Source: Chloroflexi bacterium RBG_19FT_COMBO_55_16
Lineage (GTDB): Bacteria > Chloroflexota > Anaerolineae > Anaerolineales > UBA4823
Assembly (NCBI GenBank): GCA_001795335.1
Contig: MGOK01000071.1
Coordinates: 1,320-23,080 of the forward strand
DNA length: 21,761 bases
Direction of reading: 5' to 3'
Position 1 is the first letter of the stretch. Each line of letters opens with the position of its first letter. The notes beneath the pieces are model-generated. The model made no database searches. It was not told the DNA's origin and was given only the letters and a program-made list of their open reading frames with translations. Made by a program: the position numbers and the translations under genes. Positions 6,916-14,388 of the stretch are shown one piece after another.

Positions 6916-8944
6916 ATTCGAAGATCGTATAGCTTTGAACCGGATTTCCTTTTCCCCACGGACGGTACCCCTGGCTCTGCTAGGGTTGGCTTTGCTTGCA
7001 TACGGCCCGCTAATACCTTTGCTGGGGTTTTACTGGGATGACTTACCATATCTCTGGCTCTACCATGTCCAGGGGCCACCTGGTTTTGTGGATTTTGTTG
7101 CTTCCGACCGGCCATTTTCTGCCTGGATTTTCATGCTGACGACCACCCTGTTTGGGGAGACAGCCTGGCCTTACCATCTTTTTGCCCTGCTGCTGCGCTG
7201 GTTGACGGCCTGGGTTTTCTGGTGGGTGCTTAAGTACGTTTGGCCTGGGGAAATCCGCGCGGCAACTTGGGCAGCTTTTCTTTTTCTAGTTTACCCGGGC
7301 TTTAAGCAGCAGCCGATTGCCTTGATTTATAACCACCACTTCAGCGTACTGTTCCTGTTCCTGTTATCTCTGGTCTGCTTGCTTCTAGCAGTGCGGAAGC
7401 CGCGCTGGTTCCTCCCCCTGACTGGTCTGGGGCTGGTGTTTTCGGCCGGAATGTTCTCCATAGAATATTTTGCCGGGTTAGAGCTGCTCCGCCCTGTGCT
7501 GCTCTGGCTGGTTATGGATGAGGCTGGAGGCAGCTGGAAACGGAAGGCAGGCAGAGTGATGCGGCACTGGTTGCCTTACCTGGCTATGCTGGGCCTTTTC
7601 CTTTACTGGCGCGTGTTCGTCTTCCGATTTCCCTCTTATCAGCCGCAGGTGGTGGATCGGTTCTTACAAGCGCCTTTACCCGCCCTCTCGGAGCTGGTGA
7701 GGGTTGTAGTCACCGATTTTTACACAGTGGTCTTCATTGCCTGGACAGAGATTCTGCAGCTGCCTTCTGGACCGCTTTCCTGGCTGGCCTACCTGGCAAT
7801 CGTTGCGATCGGGACCGCTGCAGTCTGGTTTTTCCTGGACAGGCTGAAATCACCTCAACCAACCGGCGGGGGGGTATCTGGCGACCGGTGGGCCAGGCAG
7901 GCTTTGGCCGTGGGAAGCTTTGCTTTCTTGCTTGGCGGATTGCCGGTGTGGATCACTGGTTTGCCGGTCCGGCTTACATACCCATTCGATCGTCTCACCC
8001 TGGGATTTCTGGTCGGAGTGGGCCTGGTTCTTGTTGGGCATCTTGAGCTTCTCTTTCGATCTCTGGTCTTGCGGCAGGTGATTCTGGTGGGACTGGTCGG
8101 CCTCTCGCTGGGGCTGCATTTGCAGAATGCAAACGCTTATCGGAGGAATTCGCAAATATTAAAGGATTTTCTCTGGCAGTTGACCTGGCGTGCGCCAGGG
8201 CTTGAGCCGGGCACCATCCTGCTCAATGAGAATCCACCCTGGACATATTACAGCGATAACTCTCTGACTGCCCCTTTCAATTGGACCTACGCGCCTGGCT
8301 CCTCCTCCCTTGATCTGAGATACATGTTCTATGATCTTGATGTTCGCCTGGGGGAGGGATTACCAGACCTGAAGAAAGGCTTGCCGGTAAATCAGGAATA
8401 CCGTTCGATGCGTTTTTCTGGTTCCACTGCGGATATCCTGGCGGTGTATTACAGGCCGCCCGGGTGTGTACAGGTTTTGGATCCACTCTACACCGTGAGC
8501 TATCCTGATCTGCCGCATACATTGCAAAAAGCCGTTTCCCTTTCTGACCTGTCCCAGATCAGCCTGCTCGCCAGTTCACCGGCGAGCCCTCCCCCTAACC
8601 TTTTTGGCTCCGAACCGGAGCGAAGCTGGTGTTATTATTTCGAGAAGGCTGAGTTAGCCCGACAGGCCGGCGCTTGGCCAGAAGTGGTGACATTGTGGGA
8701 AAACGCTGCCAGGGATTCCAGGTCTCCAGCTGAAGCATCAGAATGGCTGCCCTTTATGGAAGCTTTTGCCCGAGTGAGAGACTGGGAGAAAGCTGAGCAG
8801 TTGGCAGAGCAAATGATGAAAAATCGCGATTTGCGCCCGATGGTCTGCACTGCATGGGAGCGGATCGCAGAGAGTATGGAATTAGAGGCGCCGGAGAAAG
8901 ACATCATCGGGAGGATCCGGTCACAGGCGGATTGCAACGGATGA
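6905..8944 (+). CDS. GT-C-like polytopic membrane glycosyltransferase, uncharacterised
   Basis: The reading frame is 679 codons. There are roughly 10-11 hydrophobic helices across residues 20-420. A WDD motif (D45, D46) follows the first helix, where GT-C enzymes (GT39/ArnT/PMT type) carry their catalytic acidic residues, and SDRPFSAW follows. The rest is a soluble C-terminal part; residues 575-670 look like TPR-type helical repeats. GT-C enzymes transfer sugars from polyprenyl-phosphate donors on the outer membrane face; donor and acceptor here are unknown. The start is unclear: TTG at 6905 lies in a hairpin arm and has no ribosome site, while TTG at 6935 (residue 11) has GAAGA about 10 nt upstream. 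The gene does not fit the purine pathway and separates the two carbamoyltransferases. Confidence 0.7.
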   Translation: MLIAFEDRIALNRISFSPRTVPLALLGLALLAYGPLIPLLGFYWDDLPYLWLYHVQGPPGFVDFVASDRPFSAWIFMLTTTLFGETAWPYHLFALLLRWLTAWVFWWVLKYVWPGEIRAATWAAFLFLVYPGFKQQPIALIYNHHFSVLFLFLLSLVCLLLAVRKPRWFLPLTGLGLVFSAGMFSIEYFAGLELLRPVLLWLVMDEAGGSWKRKAGRVMRHWLPYLAMLGLFLYWRVFVFRFPSYQPQVVDRFLQAPLPALSELVRVVVTDFYTVVFIAWTEILQLPSGPLSWLAYLAIVAIGTAAVWFFLDRLKSPQPTGGGVSGDRWARQALAVGSFAFLLGGLPVWITGLPVRLTYPFDRLTLGFLVGVGLVLVGHLELLFRSLVLRQVILVGLVGLSLGLHLQNANAYRRNSQILKDFLWQLTWRAPGLEPGTILLNENPPWTYYSDNSLTAPFNWTYAPGSSSLDLRYMFYDLDVRLGEGLPDLKKGLPVNQEYRSMRFSGSTADILAVYYRPPGCVQVLDPLYTVSYPDLPHTLQKAVSLSDLSQISLLASSPASPPPNLFGSEPERSWCYYFEKAELARQAGAWPEVVTLWENAARDSRSPAEASEWLPFMEAFARVRDWEKAEQLAEQMMKNRDLRPMVCTAWERIAESMELEAPEKDIIGRIRSQADCNG

Positions 8945-8957
8945 AATGGCTGCTGGA

Positions 8958-8986
8958 TTCCCTGGAACGCCGTCAGGCACTATAAT
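8958..8986 (+). promoter_or_regulatory. Possible internal promoter for the YgeW-like/carbamate kinase pair
   Basis: A perfect TATAAT (8981-8986) is preceded by TTCCCT (8958-8963, 3 of 6 matches) with a 17-nt spacer, about 70 nt before the ATG at 9060. The weak -35 keeps this tentative, but a fresh promoter after the unrelated membrane gene would make sense. Confidence 0.35.
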
Positions 8987-9059
8987 GACTGGTAAACCGG
9001 CCTGAGCTTTGATTGGACGAGTAGCAATATAAATTAAATCCATGACAGGAGAAATTGAA

Positions 9060-10040
9060 ATGCAAACCGATCTGCGAAACCGAGACTTGATCGGCGACCT
9101 CGACTTCAGCAAAGAAGAAGTCGAGACGGTATTGGACGTCGCTTTCGACCTGAAGCGTAAGCGCGCCCTGGGCGAGCCGCATCCCTATTTGCGCGATAAG
9201 GTGCTGGCAATGCTGTTCTTTTTTTCGAGCACGCGCACGCGGGGTTCCTTCGAGGCGGGGATGGCTCAATTGGGCGGGCACGCTGCATTCATAGAGTCTA
9301 AAACCACCCAAATCGCACATGGAGATACACCGAAGGAGATCGGCGAGATCTTCGGGCGGTACTTCGACGGCATCGCCATCCGCCACGTGGACTGGGGAGT
9401 AGGAAACGGTTATCTCAACGATGTCGCCCAGGCTTCCCGCGTCCCGGTGCTCAACATGCAGTGCGAAATCTACCATCCCTTCCAGATTTTGGCCGACTTG
9501 ATGACCATCATAGAGAAGAAGGGCCGCGACCTGCGAAGCAAGAAGATGGTCGTATCCTGGGCTTATGCGGCTTCTTACCAAAAGCCGATGTCCGTGCCGC
9601 AAAGCCTGGTGCTCCAGATGCCACGCTTCGGGTTGGACGTGGTTCTGGCACATCCACCGGAGTTTAAACTGATGCCGGAGATCATGGACCAGGCGCGCGA
9701 GCAGGCGCGCAAGTTCAGCACAGGTTTCGAGGTGGTGGATGATATGGAGGCCGCCTTTAAAGACGCCGACATCATCTACGCCAAGTCCTGGGGCGCCATG
9801 GTGCACACACCAGATCCGGAGCAGGGCGCCGAGATCATCAAGAAATACGCGCATTGGATCACCGATGAGCGCAAGATGGCCCTGGCCAAACCGGACGCGA
9901 TCTACATGCACCCGCTGCCGGCTGACCGCAATATCGAGGTCACCGACGGGGTGATGGATGGCCCACGCTCGGTAGTATTCGACGAAGCCGAAAACCGCCT
10001 GCATGCGCAGAAAGCGGTGATGGCGTTAACAATGAGGTAG
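9060..10040 (+). CDS. ygeW: YgeW-like (knotted-type) carbamoyltransferase, short form
   Basis: The product has 326 residues. I chose ATG 9060 because AGGAGA lies 7 nt upstream; the in-frame ATG at 9042 has none. Shared with YgeW (from memory): SSTRTR (56-61), KTTQIAHGDT (81-90), LNMQCEIYHP (131-140), SWAYAASYQKPMSVPQ (166-181), FGLDVVLAHP, and DADIIYAKSW. Two differences stand out: HPTQ is HPFQ (139-142), and the usual HCLPAD is HPLPAD (284-289). E. coli YgeW is about 70 residues longer, mostly in insertions missing here. In the yge/yqe pathway this family is thought to release carbamoyl phosphate from a ureido intermediate. Carbamate kinase follows after 9 nt and would use that product. Family call firm; acceptor unknown. 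Confidence 0.85.
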   Translation: MQTDLRNRDLIGDLDFSKEEVETVLDVAFDLKRKRALGEPHPYLRDKVLAMLFFFSSTRTRGSFEAGMAQLGGHAAFIESKTTQIAHGDTPKEIGEIFGRYFDGIAIRHVDWGVGNGYLNDVAQASRVPVLNMQCEIYHPFQILADLMTIIEKKGRDLRSKKMVVSWAYAASYQKPMSVPQSLVLQMPRFGLDVVLAHPPEFKLMPEIMDQAREQARKFSTGFEVVDDMEAAFKDADIIYAKSWGAMVHTPDPEQGAEIIKKYAHWITDERKMALAKPDAIYMHPLPADRNIEVTDGVMDGPRSVVFDEAENRLHAQKAVMALTMR

Positions 10041-10049
10041 GATGTACAC

Positions 10050-11009
10050 ATGACAACAAAAAAAATCGCTGTCGTCGCCATCGGCGGCAATTCCCTGATC
10101 AAAGACAAGAACCACCAGACCGTCGAAGACCAATACCAGGCCGCCAAAGAGACTACCTACCATATCGCTGACATGATTGAAGCTGGCTGGGACGTGGTGA
10201 TCGGCCACGGGAATGGGCCGCAGGTAGGCTTTATCTTACGCCGCTCGGAGATCGCTCACAAAGTGGAGGGGATGCACGAGGTGCCTCTGGATGTGTGCGG
10301 CGCAGACAGCCAGGGGGCGATTGGCTATGCTTTGCAGCAGACCTTGCAGAACGAACTTCACCGGCGCGGAATCCAGAAACCGGTGGCGACCGTTGTCACC
10401 CAGGTTCTGGTAGATCGCGCCGACCCGGCTTTTCAACACCCCTCCAAGCCGATCGGAGGGTTCATGGATCGAGATGAAGCCCACCACCGGGCGGCAGAGA
10501 TGGGTTGGAGCGTCGTGGAGGATGCCGGCCGAGGCTGGCGGCGCGTGGTCGCCTCACCTTTGCCAAAGGAGGTAGTCGAGATCGATTCGGTCAAAACCTT
10601 GATCGAGGCTGGGGGGGTGGTGATTTCCGTGGGCGGTGGGGGCATACCAGTGAACGACACGGGAGACCGGCAGCTGGTCGGTACCGCAGCAGTGATCGAT
10701 AAAGATTACGCCAGCAGCCTGCTGGCACGCCTGGTCAAAGCTGACCTGTTCTTAATTTCAACCGCGGTTGAGAAGGTGGCCATTAATTTTGGCAAACCAG
10801 ATCAGAGGTGGATCGATCGCATGACCTTGGCTGAAGCCAAGCAGTACCTGGCGGAAGGGGCGCACTTCGCCAAAGGATCGATGGCCCCTAAGATCCAGGC
10901 CGTCCTCTGGTTCCTGGAGGCGGGCGGTAAACAGGCCCTGATCACCGATCCGGAGAACATTGGACGCGCTCTCAAAGGCGAAACGGGCACCTGGATCATG
11001 CCGGCTTGA
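10050..11009 (+). CDS. arcC: Carbamate kinase
   Basis: The 319-residue length is typical for ArcC/YqeA. Motifs include AIGGNSLI near the N-terminus, GHGNGPQVG, the SPLPKEVVE segment, ISVGGGGIPV, VIDKDYASSLLA and FAKGSMAPKIQA, all carbamate-kinase signatures of the amino-acid-kinase fold. In catabolism it converts carbamoyl phosphate plus ADP to ATP, ammonia and CO2. It begins 9 nt after the YgeW-like gene, so the two are almost certainly co-translated, as with E. coli ygeW and yqeA in the purine cluster. The ribosome site is a GAGGTAGGA region. No arginine deiminase gene is adjacent, which argues against an arginine pathway. Cytoplasmic. Confidence 0.96.
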   Translation: MTTKKIAVVAIGGNSLIKDKNHQTVEDQYQAAKETTYHIADMIEAGWDVVIGHGNGPQVGFILRRSEIAHKVEGMHEVPLDVCGADSQGAIGYALQQTLQNELHRRGIQKPVATVVTQVLVDRADPAFQHPSKPIGGFMDRDEAHHRAAEMGWSVVEDAGRGWRRVVASPLPKEVVEIDSVKTLIEAGGVVISVGGGGIPVNDTGDRQLVGTAAVIDKDYASSLLARLVKADLFLISTAVEKVAINFGKPDQRWIDRMTLAEAKQYLAEGAHFAKGSMAPKIQAVLWFLEAGGKQALITDPENIGRALKGETGTWIMPA

Positions 11010-11346
11010 GTGGAATAGCCTCGTTGGCTGATCTATTAATCTAGAAGAAGTTGCCGGACAATAATATAATGGGTAAAATGTTATACTTCTCTTCGATGTG
11101 AAAGCGCTTTGCCTGAAGACTATTACAAGAAATGCCATCTTGCCTACTTAAAACAGGAATAATGACTATAGGCGATTGCAGGATTTCAATGTATGCTAAT
11201 AACAAACAATTCTTAATTGTTGAACCTGTTACCCTGTCGCAAACATTGATACGGATGGAAAGGAGGTTATATCGTCGATCACCCCCCTTATTATTAACCA
11301 TTCCCTAAGTTACATAAATTCAAAAAGCTTATTATGGAGGAGTAAA
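11010..11346 (+). other. 337-nt AT-rich leader region of the transporter operon, no gene seen
   Basis: No credible coding frame is visible on either strand. It contains a perfect -10 TATAAT (11065-11070) with a weak -35 (TAGAAG, 11042-11047, 17-nt spacer); a perfect inverted repeat AACAATT/AATTGTT around CTT (11205-11221); and an AAGGAGGT sequence (11260-11267) that is not followed by a start codon but can pair imperfectly with ACCCCCCTT (11281-11289). The real ribosome site of the lipoprotein gene is GGAGGAG at 11336-11342. I looked for the conserved core of purine riboswitches and did not find it. Confidence 0.45.
11205..11221. promoter_or_regulatory. Palindrome upstream of the transporter genes, operator candidate
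   Basis: AACAATT (11205-11211), CTT, AATTGTT (11215-11221) is a perfect 7-bp inverted repeat. It differs from the palindromes at 1716-1770, so it may bind a different protein. Its distance from the candidate -10 at 11065 (140 nt) is large, so a start nearer the gene may have been missed. Confidence 0.35.
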
Positions 11347-12684
11347 ATGAGAACGAACACCTTATGGAATCTGTTCGGATTGTTGGTCGCTATGGCAATG
11401 GTTGTATCAGCATGCGGGCAGGTTTCGACTCAACCTGCTGTCGTCGAAACTCAACCCGCAGTCGTAGAAACCCAACCAGCCGTGGTTGAGACGCAACCTG
11501 CAGTAGTTGAAACTCAACCAGCTGTGGAACAACCTACAGAAGCTCCAACCAGTGAAACGGTGGGTAGCTTCCAGATCCCGGAAATCGAAGATGGCAAGTT
11601 TAACGTCGCGATGGTGCTGATTGGCCCGCATGACGATGGGGGTTGGTCTCAAGCCCACTACGAAGGTCTGGATTATGTCGAGAAGAACGTCTCCAATGTG
11701 CACACATCGTACATCGAGAACGTGCCCGAGGGCGCTGATTCGGAACAGATCTTCCGCAGCTTGGCACGCAAGGGCTTCAATCTTATCTTCGGGACATCGT
11801 TTGGCTTCATGGACCCGATGGAAATCGTTGCCAGTGAGTTTCCAGACACGATTTTCATCCATATCAGTGGCTTCAAGTCCAACGGGGAGAATTTTGGCAA
11901 CCTGTTTGGAGCCATGGAAGACATGAAATACCTGGCTGGCATGATCGCTGGGGCGCGTGCCAAATTGGATGGCAATCCTAAACTAGGTTACATGGCTACT
12001 TTCCCCATCCCTGAAGAACTTCGCCTGGGTAATGCCATCGCATTGGGTATGAAGAAGACCTGCCCGGAATGTACCATGGATGTGCGCTGGATCAATACCT
12101 GGCACGACCCGATCATTGAGAAAGAAGCAGCAGCCTCTCTGTTTGATGCTGGCGCCCAGGTCGTATTCACTGGCGCGGATACTCCAGCGGTAGCCGATGT
12201 GGCGCAGGAAAAAGGCAAATGGGGAGTTACGTACGACTGGGCTGGATCCTGCAAGGTTGAACGCTGCCTGACCGCACCGTATTGGAACTGGGGGCCGTAT
12301 TACGCCCAGATCACCCAGGGTGTGATCGATGGCACTTACACGCCCGGTTGGGATTACTTCGATGCTGATACCGGAAGTCTGGGGTTATTTGGCCTCATGG
12401 AAGGGGAGGAGCTCACTGCGGGTATGAAGGACCTTCCACCTGATGTTATTCAGTTGGTCCGCGAAACTCTGGATAAAATGCTGAAAGGCGAGTTTACTCG
12501 CTTTGATGTTTTCGCCGGCGAAATTAAAGACAACAAGGGTAACGTCATTGTCCCTGCTGGCGAGAAGATGCAGCAAGCTGATCTGGATCAGTTCCCGCCC
12601 GGTGCCCCCGGCTTGGAGTGCAGTTACTGCATGTACTGGTGGGCTGATGGAATAACATCTGAATTGCCGGAAACAGGCGGCTAG
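11347..12684 (+). CDS. BMP-family (PnrA-like) purine/nucleoside-binding lipoprotein
   Basis: The protein has 445 residues. A signal peptide ends in a lipobox VVSAC, so Cys23 should be lipidated and anchor the protein to the membrane. A linker with five TQPAVVE-type heptads (about 28-61) follows, then QPTEAPTSE. The Bmp domain starts near residue 80 with FNVAMVLIGPHDDGGWSQ, the DGGW form of the family's N-terminal motif, and contains GNLFGAMEDMKYLAGMIAG and GMKKTCPEC. BMP proteins capture purine nucleosides or bases for the ABC complex encoded next. Four cysteines lie in two pairs (CPEC; LECSYC near the C-terminus), and Cys297/Cys302 lie in the middle. The gene is followed by a hairpin at 12701-12731 before the ATPase gene, an arrangement that usually gives more binding protein than membrane subunits. 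Confidence 0.93.
   Translation: MRTNTLWNLFGLLVAMAMVVSACGQVSTQPAVVETQPAVVETQPAVVETQPAVVETQPAVEQPTEAPTSETVGSFQIPEIEDGKFNVAMVLIGPHDDGGWSQAHYEGLDYVEKNVSNVHTSYIENVPEGADSEQIFRSLARKGFNLIFGTSFGFMDPMEIVASEFPDTIFIHISGFKSNGENFGNLFGAMEDMKYLAGMIAGARAKLDGNPKLGYMATFPIPEELRLGNAIALGMKKTCPECTMDVRWINTWHDPIIEKEAAASLFDAGAQVVFTGADTPAVADVAQEKGKWGVTYDWAGSCKVERCLTAPYWNWGPYYAQITQGVIDGTYTPGWDYFDADTGSLGLFGLMEGEELTAGMKDLPPDVIQLVRETLDKMLKGEFTRFDVFAGEIKDNKGNVIVPAGEKMQQADLDQFPPGAPGLECSYCMYWWADGITSELPETGG
11428..11529 (+). repeat. Five in-frame 21-bp repeats encoding TQPAVVE heptads
   Basis: Copies start at 11428, 11449, 11470, 11491 and 11512 (last one incomplete: TQPAVE). The peptide is almost identical in each copy while third codon positions vary freely, for example GTCGTC, GTCGTA, GTGGTT and GTAGTT for Val-Val. 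It forms the flexible linker between the lipid anchor and the binding domain. Confidence 0.9.
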
Positions 12685-12700
12685 TTCATAATCCTATCAG

Positions 12701-12735
12701 GGGGCCAGCAGCTCTTTAGGGCGCTGGCCCCTTCT
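12701..12735 (+). terminator. Strong hairpin between binding-protein and ATPase genes (partial terminator)
   Basis: GGGGCCAGC (12701-12709) pairs perfectly with GCTGGCCCC (12723-12731), giving a 9-bp GC-rich stem with a 13-nt loop, followed by TTCT. The T-run is poor, so partial termination or mRNA 3'-end protection is more likely than full termination. It sits 16 nt after the lipoprotein stop. Confidence 0.7.
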
Positions 12736-12813
12736 ATGTTCACAAATCAGGCAAATCCTGTAATAAGGGTTCCGAGGATAATGAGGCGTAATTAAGTGCC
12801 TCGGGAGTGAATT

Positions 12814-14388
12814 GTGACTCGATCCATGGACATAGAGAAAACACTTGAACAACGATTTGTAGTGGAAATGCGGGGGATTGTAAAACGGTTCCCCGGAGTC
12901 TTGGCGAATGACCATGTAGATTTTGACCTGCAGGAAAGTGAGATCCACGCCTTGCTCGGCGAGAATGGGGCTGGCAAGAGTACATTGATGAGTGTACTGG
13001 CTGGTTTGTACCGTCCACAAGCAGGCACCATTCGGGTAAATGGAAAGATTGTTGAATTCTCATCTCCTCGCGACGCAATCCAAGCTGGAATTGGTATGGT
13101 CCACCAACATTTTATGTTGGTCCCAACCCAGACTGTCACTGAAAACATCCTATTGGGGCTTGACAATCCGCGGTTCCGTTTGCGCTTGAGGGAATATGAT
13201 CGCATCGTAACCGAGTTTGGCGAACGATTTGGGCTTAAAGTGGACCCTCGGGCGAAGATCTGGCAACTGTCTGTGGGAGAACAACAACGCGTAGAATTAC
13301 TTAAGATGCTTTACCGAGGCGCGGAAATACTTATCATGGATGAACCAACTGCTGTTTTAGGACCGCAGGAAATTGAAGGTCTCTTTAAGACTCTGCGATC
13401 GATGATAGCGGATGGCAAATCGGTGATCTTTATCAGTCACAAATTACAGGAAGTCATGGCAATCGCCGATAGGATCACCGTGTTGCGGAAGGGCAAAGTC
13501 ACCGCTGCCGGGCTTGATGCGCATGACATCACTCGCCAGGAGCTGGCTCGGCAGATGGTTGGCCGTGATGTCGTCTTTCATCTGGATAAAAAGTCGCAAG
13601 AGCTAGGCTCAGAAGTGTTAACGGTCGAGGATATTTATGCCGAGAATGATAAAGGACTGCCGGCTTTACGCGGTGTCTCGATTAATGTGCGGGCTGGTGA
13701 AATTGTGGGATTGGCGGGGGTTGCAGGGAATGGTCAACGCGAATTGTGCCAAGTTATTACCGGTTTACGGCATTGCACCCGAGGACGCGTCCTGCTCAAT
13801 GGAGAGGAAATCCAAAACCGATCGGCGCGGATTAGTATTCAATATGGAATGGCTTATGTTCCAGAAGACCGCACTCACGTTGGCAGTTCCCCCAACCTGA
13901 GCGTTACCGATAATTTGATCATGAAAAAATATCGCCGGCCGCCTATCGCGCACGGTTGGGTGCTGGATTTACTAGCTGCCAAGAAATTCGCTAACGAATT
14001 AAAGGAAACCTATGACATTATTGTCCCCACTGTCGAAACTCCAGTGCGCTTGCTCTCGGGTGGCAACCTACAACGAGTGATCCTGGCGCGGGAGATCTCG
14101 GGTAAGCCGGTCTTCATGGTAGCTGCTCAACCTACACGGGGGCTGGACGTCGGCGCGATCGAGGGTGTCCAACGTTTGCTGTTAGCCCAGCGCGAGGCTG
14201 GCGCGGCGGTTCTGCTGATTTCTGAAGAGCTCGAAGAACTGCTCTCCTTAAGCGACCGGATTATTGTGATTTACGAGGGTAAGATCATGGGCGAAGTATT
14301 GGATGGAGATCTGGAAAAAATCGGCTTAATGATGACCGGCACAGCATTGGATCAGATTCAAAAATCAGTAGAGGTGCAAAATGTCTGA
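12814..14388 (+). CDS. Nucleoside/sugar-type ABC transporter ATPase with two nucleotide-binding domains
   Basis: The protein has 524 residues and two ABC domains in one chain (NupO/BmpB/RbsA type). Domain 1 has an intact Walker A (GENGAGKST, 49-57), signature LSVGEQQRVE, Walker B ILIMDEPTAVL, and an ISHK switch. Domain 2 is degenerate: the P-loop region reads AGVAGNGQRE with no Lys-Ser, the signature LSGGNLQRVILARE is kept, and Walker B reads FMVAAQPTRGLD, without the usual Asp-Glu. This asymmetry is normal for the family. GTG 12814 is preferred because GGGAGTGA lies just upstream; ATG 12826 is too far from it. It overlaps the next gene by 8 bp. Peripheral on the cytoplasmic face; powers uptake of the BMP ligand. 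Confidence 0.95.
   Translation: MTRSMDIEKTLEQRFVVEMRGIVKRFPGVLANDHVDFDLQESEIHALLGENGAGKSTLMSVLAGLYRPQAGTIRVNGKIVEFSSPRDAIQAGIGMVHQHFMLVPTQTVTENILLGLDNPRFRLRLREYDRIVTEFGERFGLKVDPRAKIWQLSVGEQQRVELLKMLYRGAEILIMDEPTAVLGPQEIEGLFKTLRSMIADGKSVIFISHKLQEVMAIADRITVLRKGKVTAAGLDAHDITRQELARQMVGRDVVFHLDKKSQELGSEVLTVEDIYAENDKGLPALRGVSINVRAGEIVGLAGVAGNGQRELCQVITGLRHCTRGRVLLNGEEIQNRSARISIQYGMAYVPEDRTHVGSSPNLSVTDNLIMKKYRRPPIAHGWVLDLLAAKKFANELKETYDIIVPTVETPVRLLSGGNLQRVILAREISGKPVFMVAAQPTRGLDVGAIEGVQRLLLAQREAGAAVLLISEELEELLSLSDRIIVIYEGKIMGEVLDGDLEKIGLMMTGTALDQIQKSVEVQNV

Noticed and set aside
9042..9059. Earlier ATG for the YgeW-like gene
   Set aside because: No Shine-Dalgarno precedes it, whereas AGGAGA sits 7 nt before ATG 9060; the extra residues MTGEIE overlap that ribosome site.
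8973..10004. 343-codon open frame on the minus strand
   Set aside because: It lies fully opposite the YgeW-like gene, which has clear family motifs. The minus-strand translation has no recognisable domain and is His/Leu-rich in the way antisense shadows of G+C-rich genes are.
11041..11301. 86-codon open frame on the minus strand in the transporter leader
   Set aside because: No ribosome site, no recognisable features and AT-rich random-looking composition. The region is better explained as a leader.
11010..11346. Purine riboswitch
   Set aside because: Neither the conserved loop and junction sequences nor the closing three-way stem could be found by reading the region.
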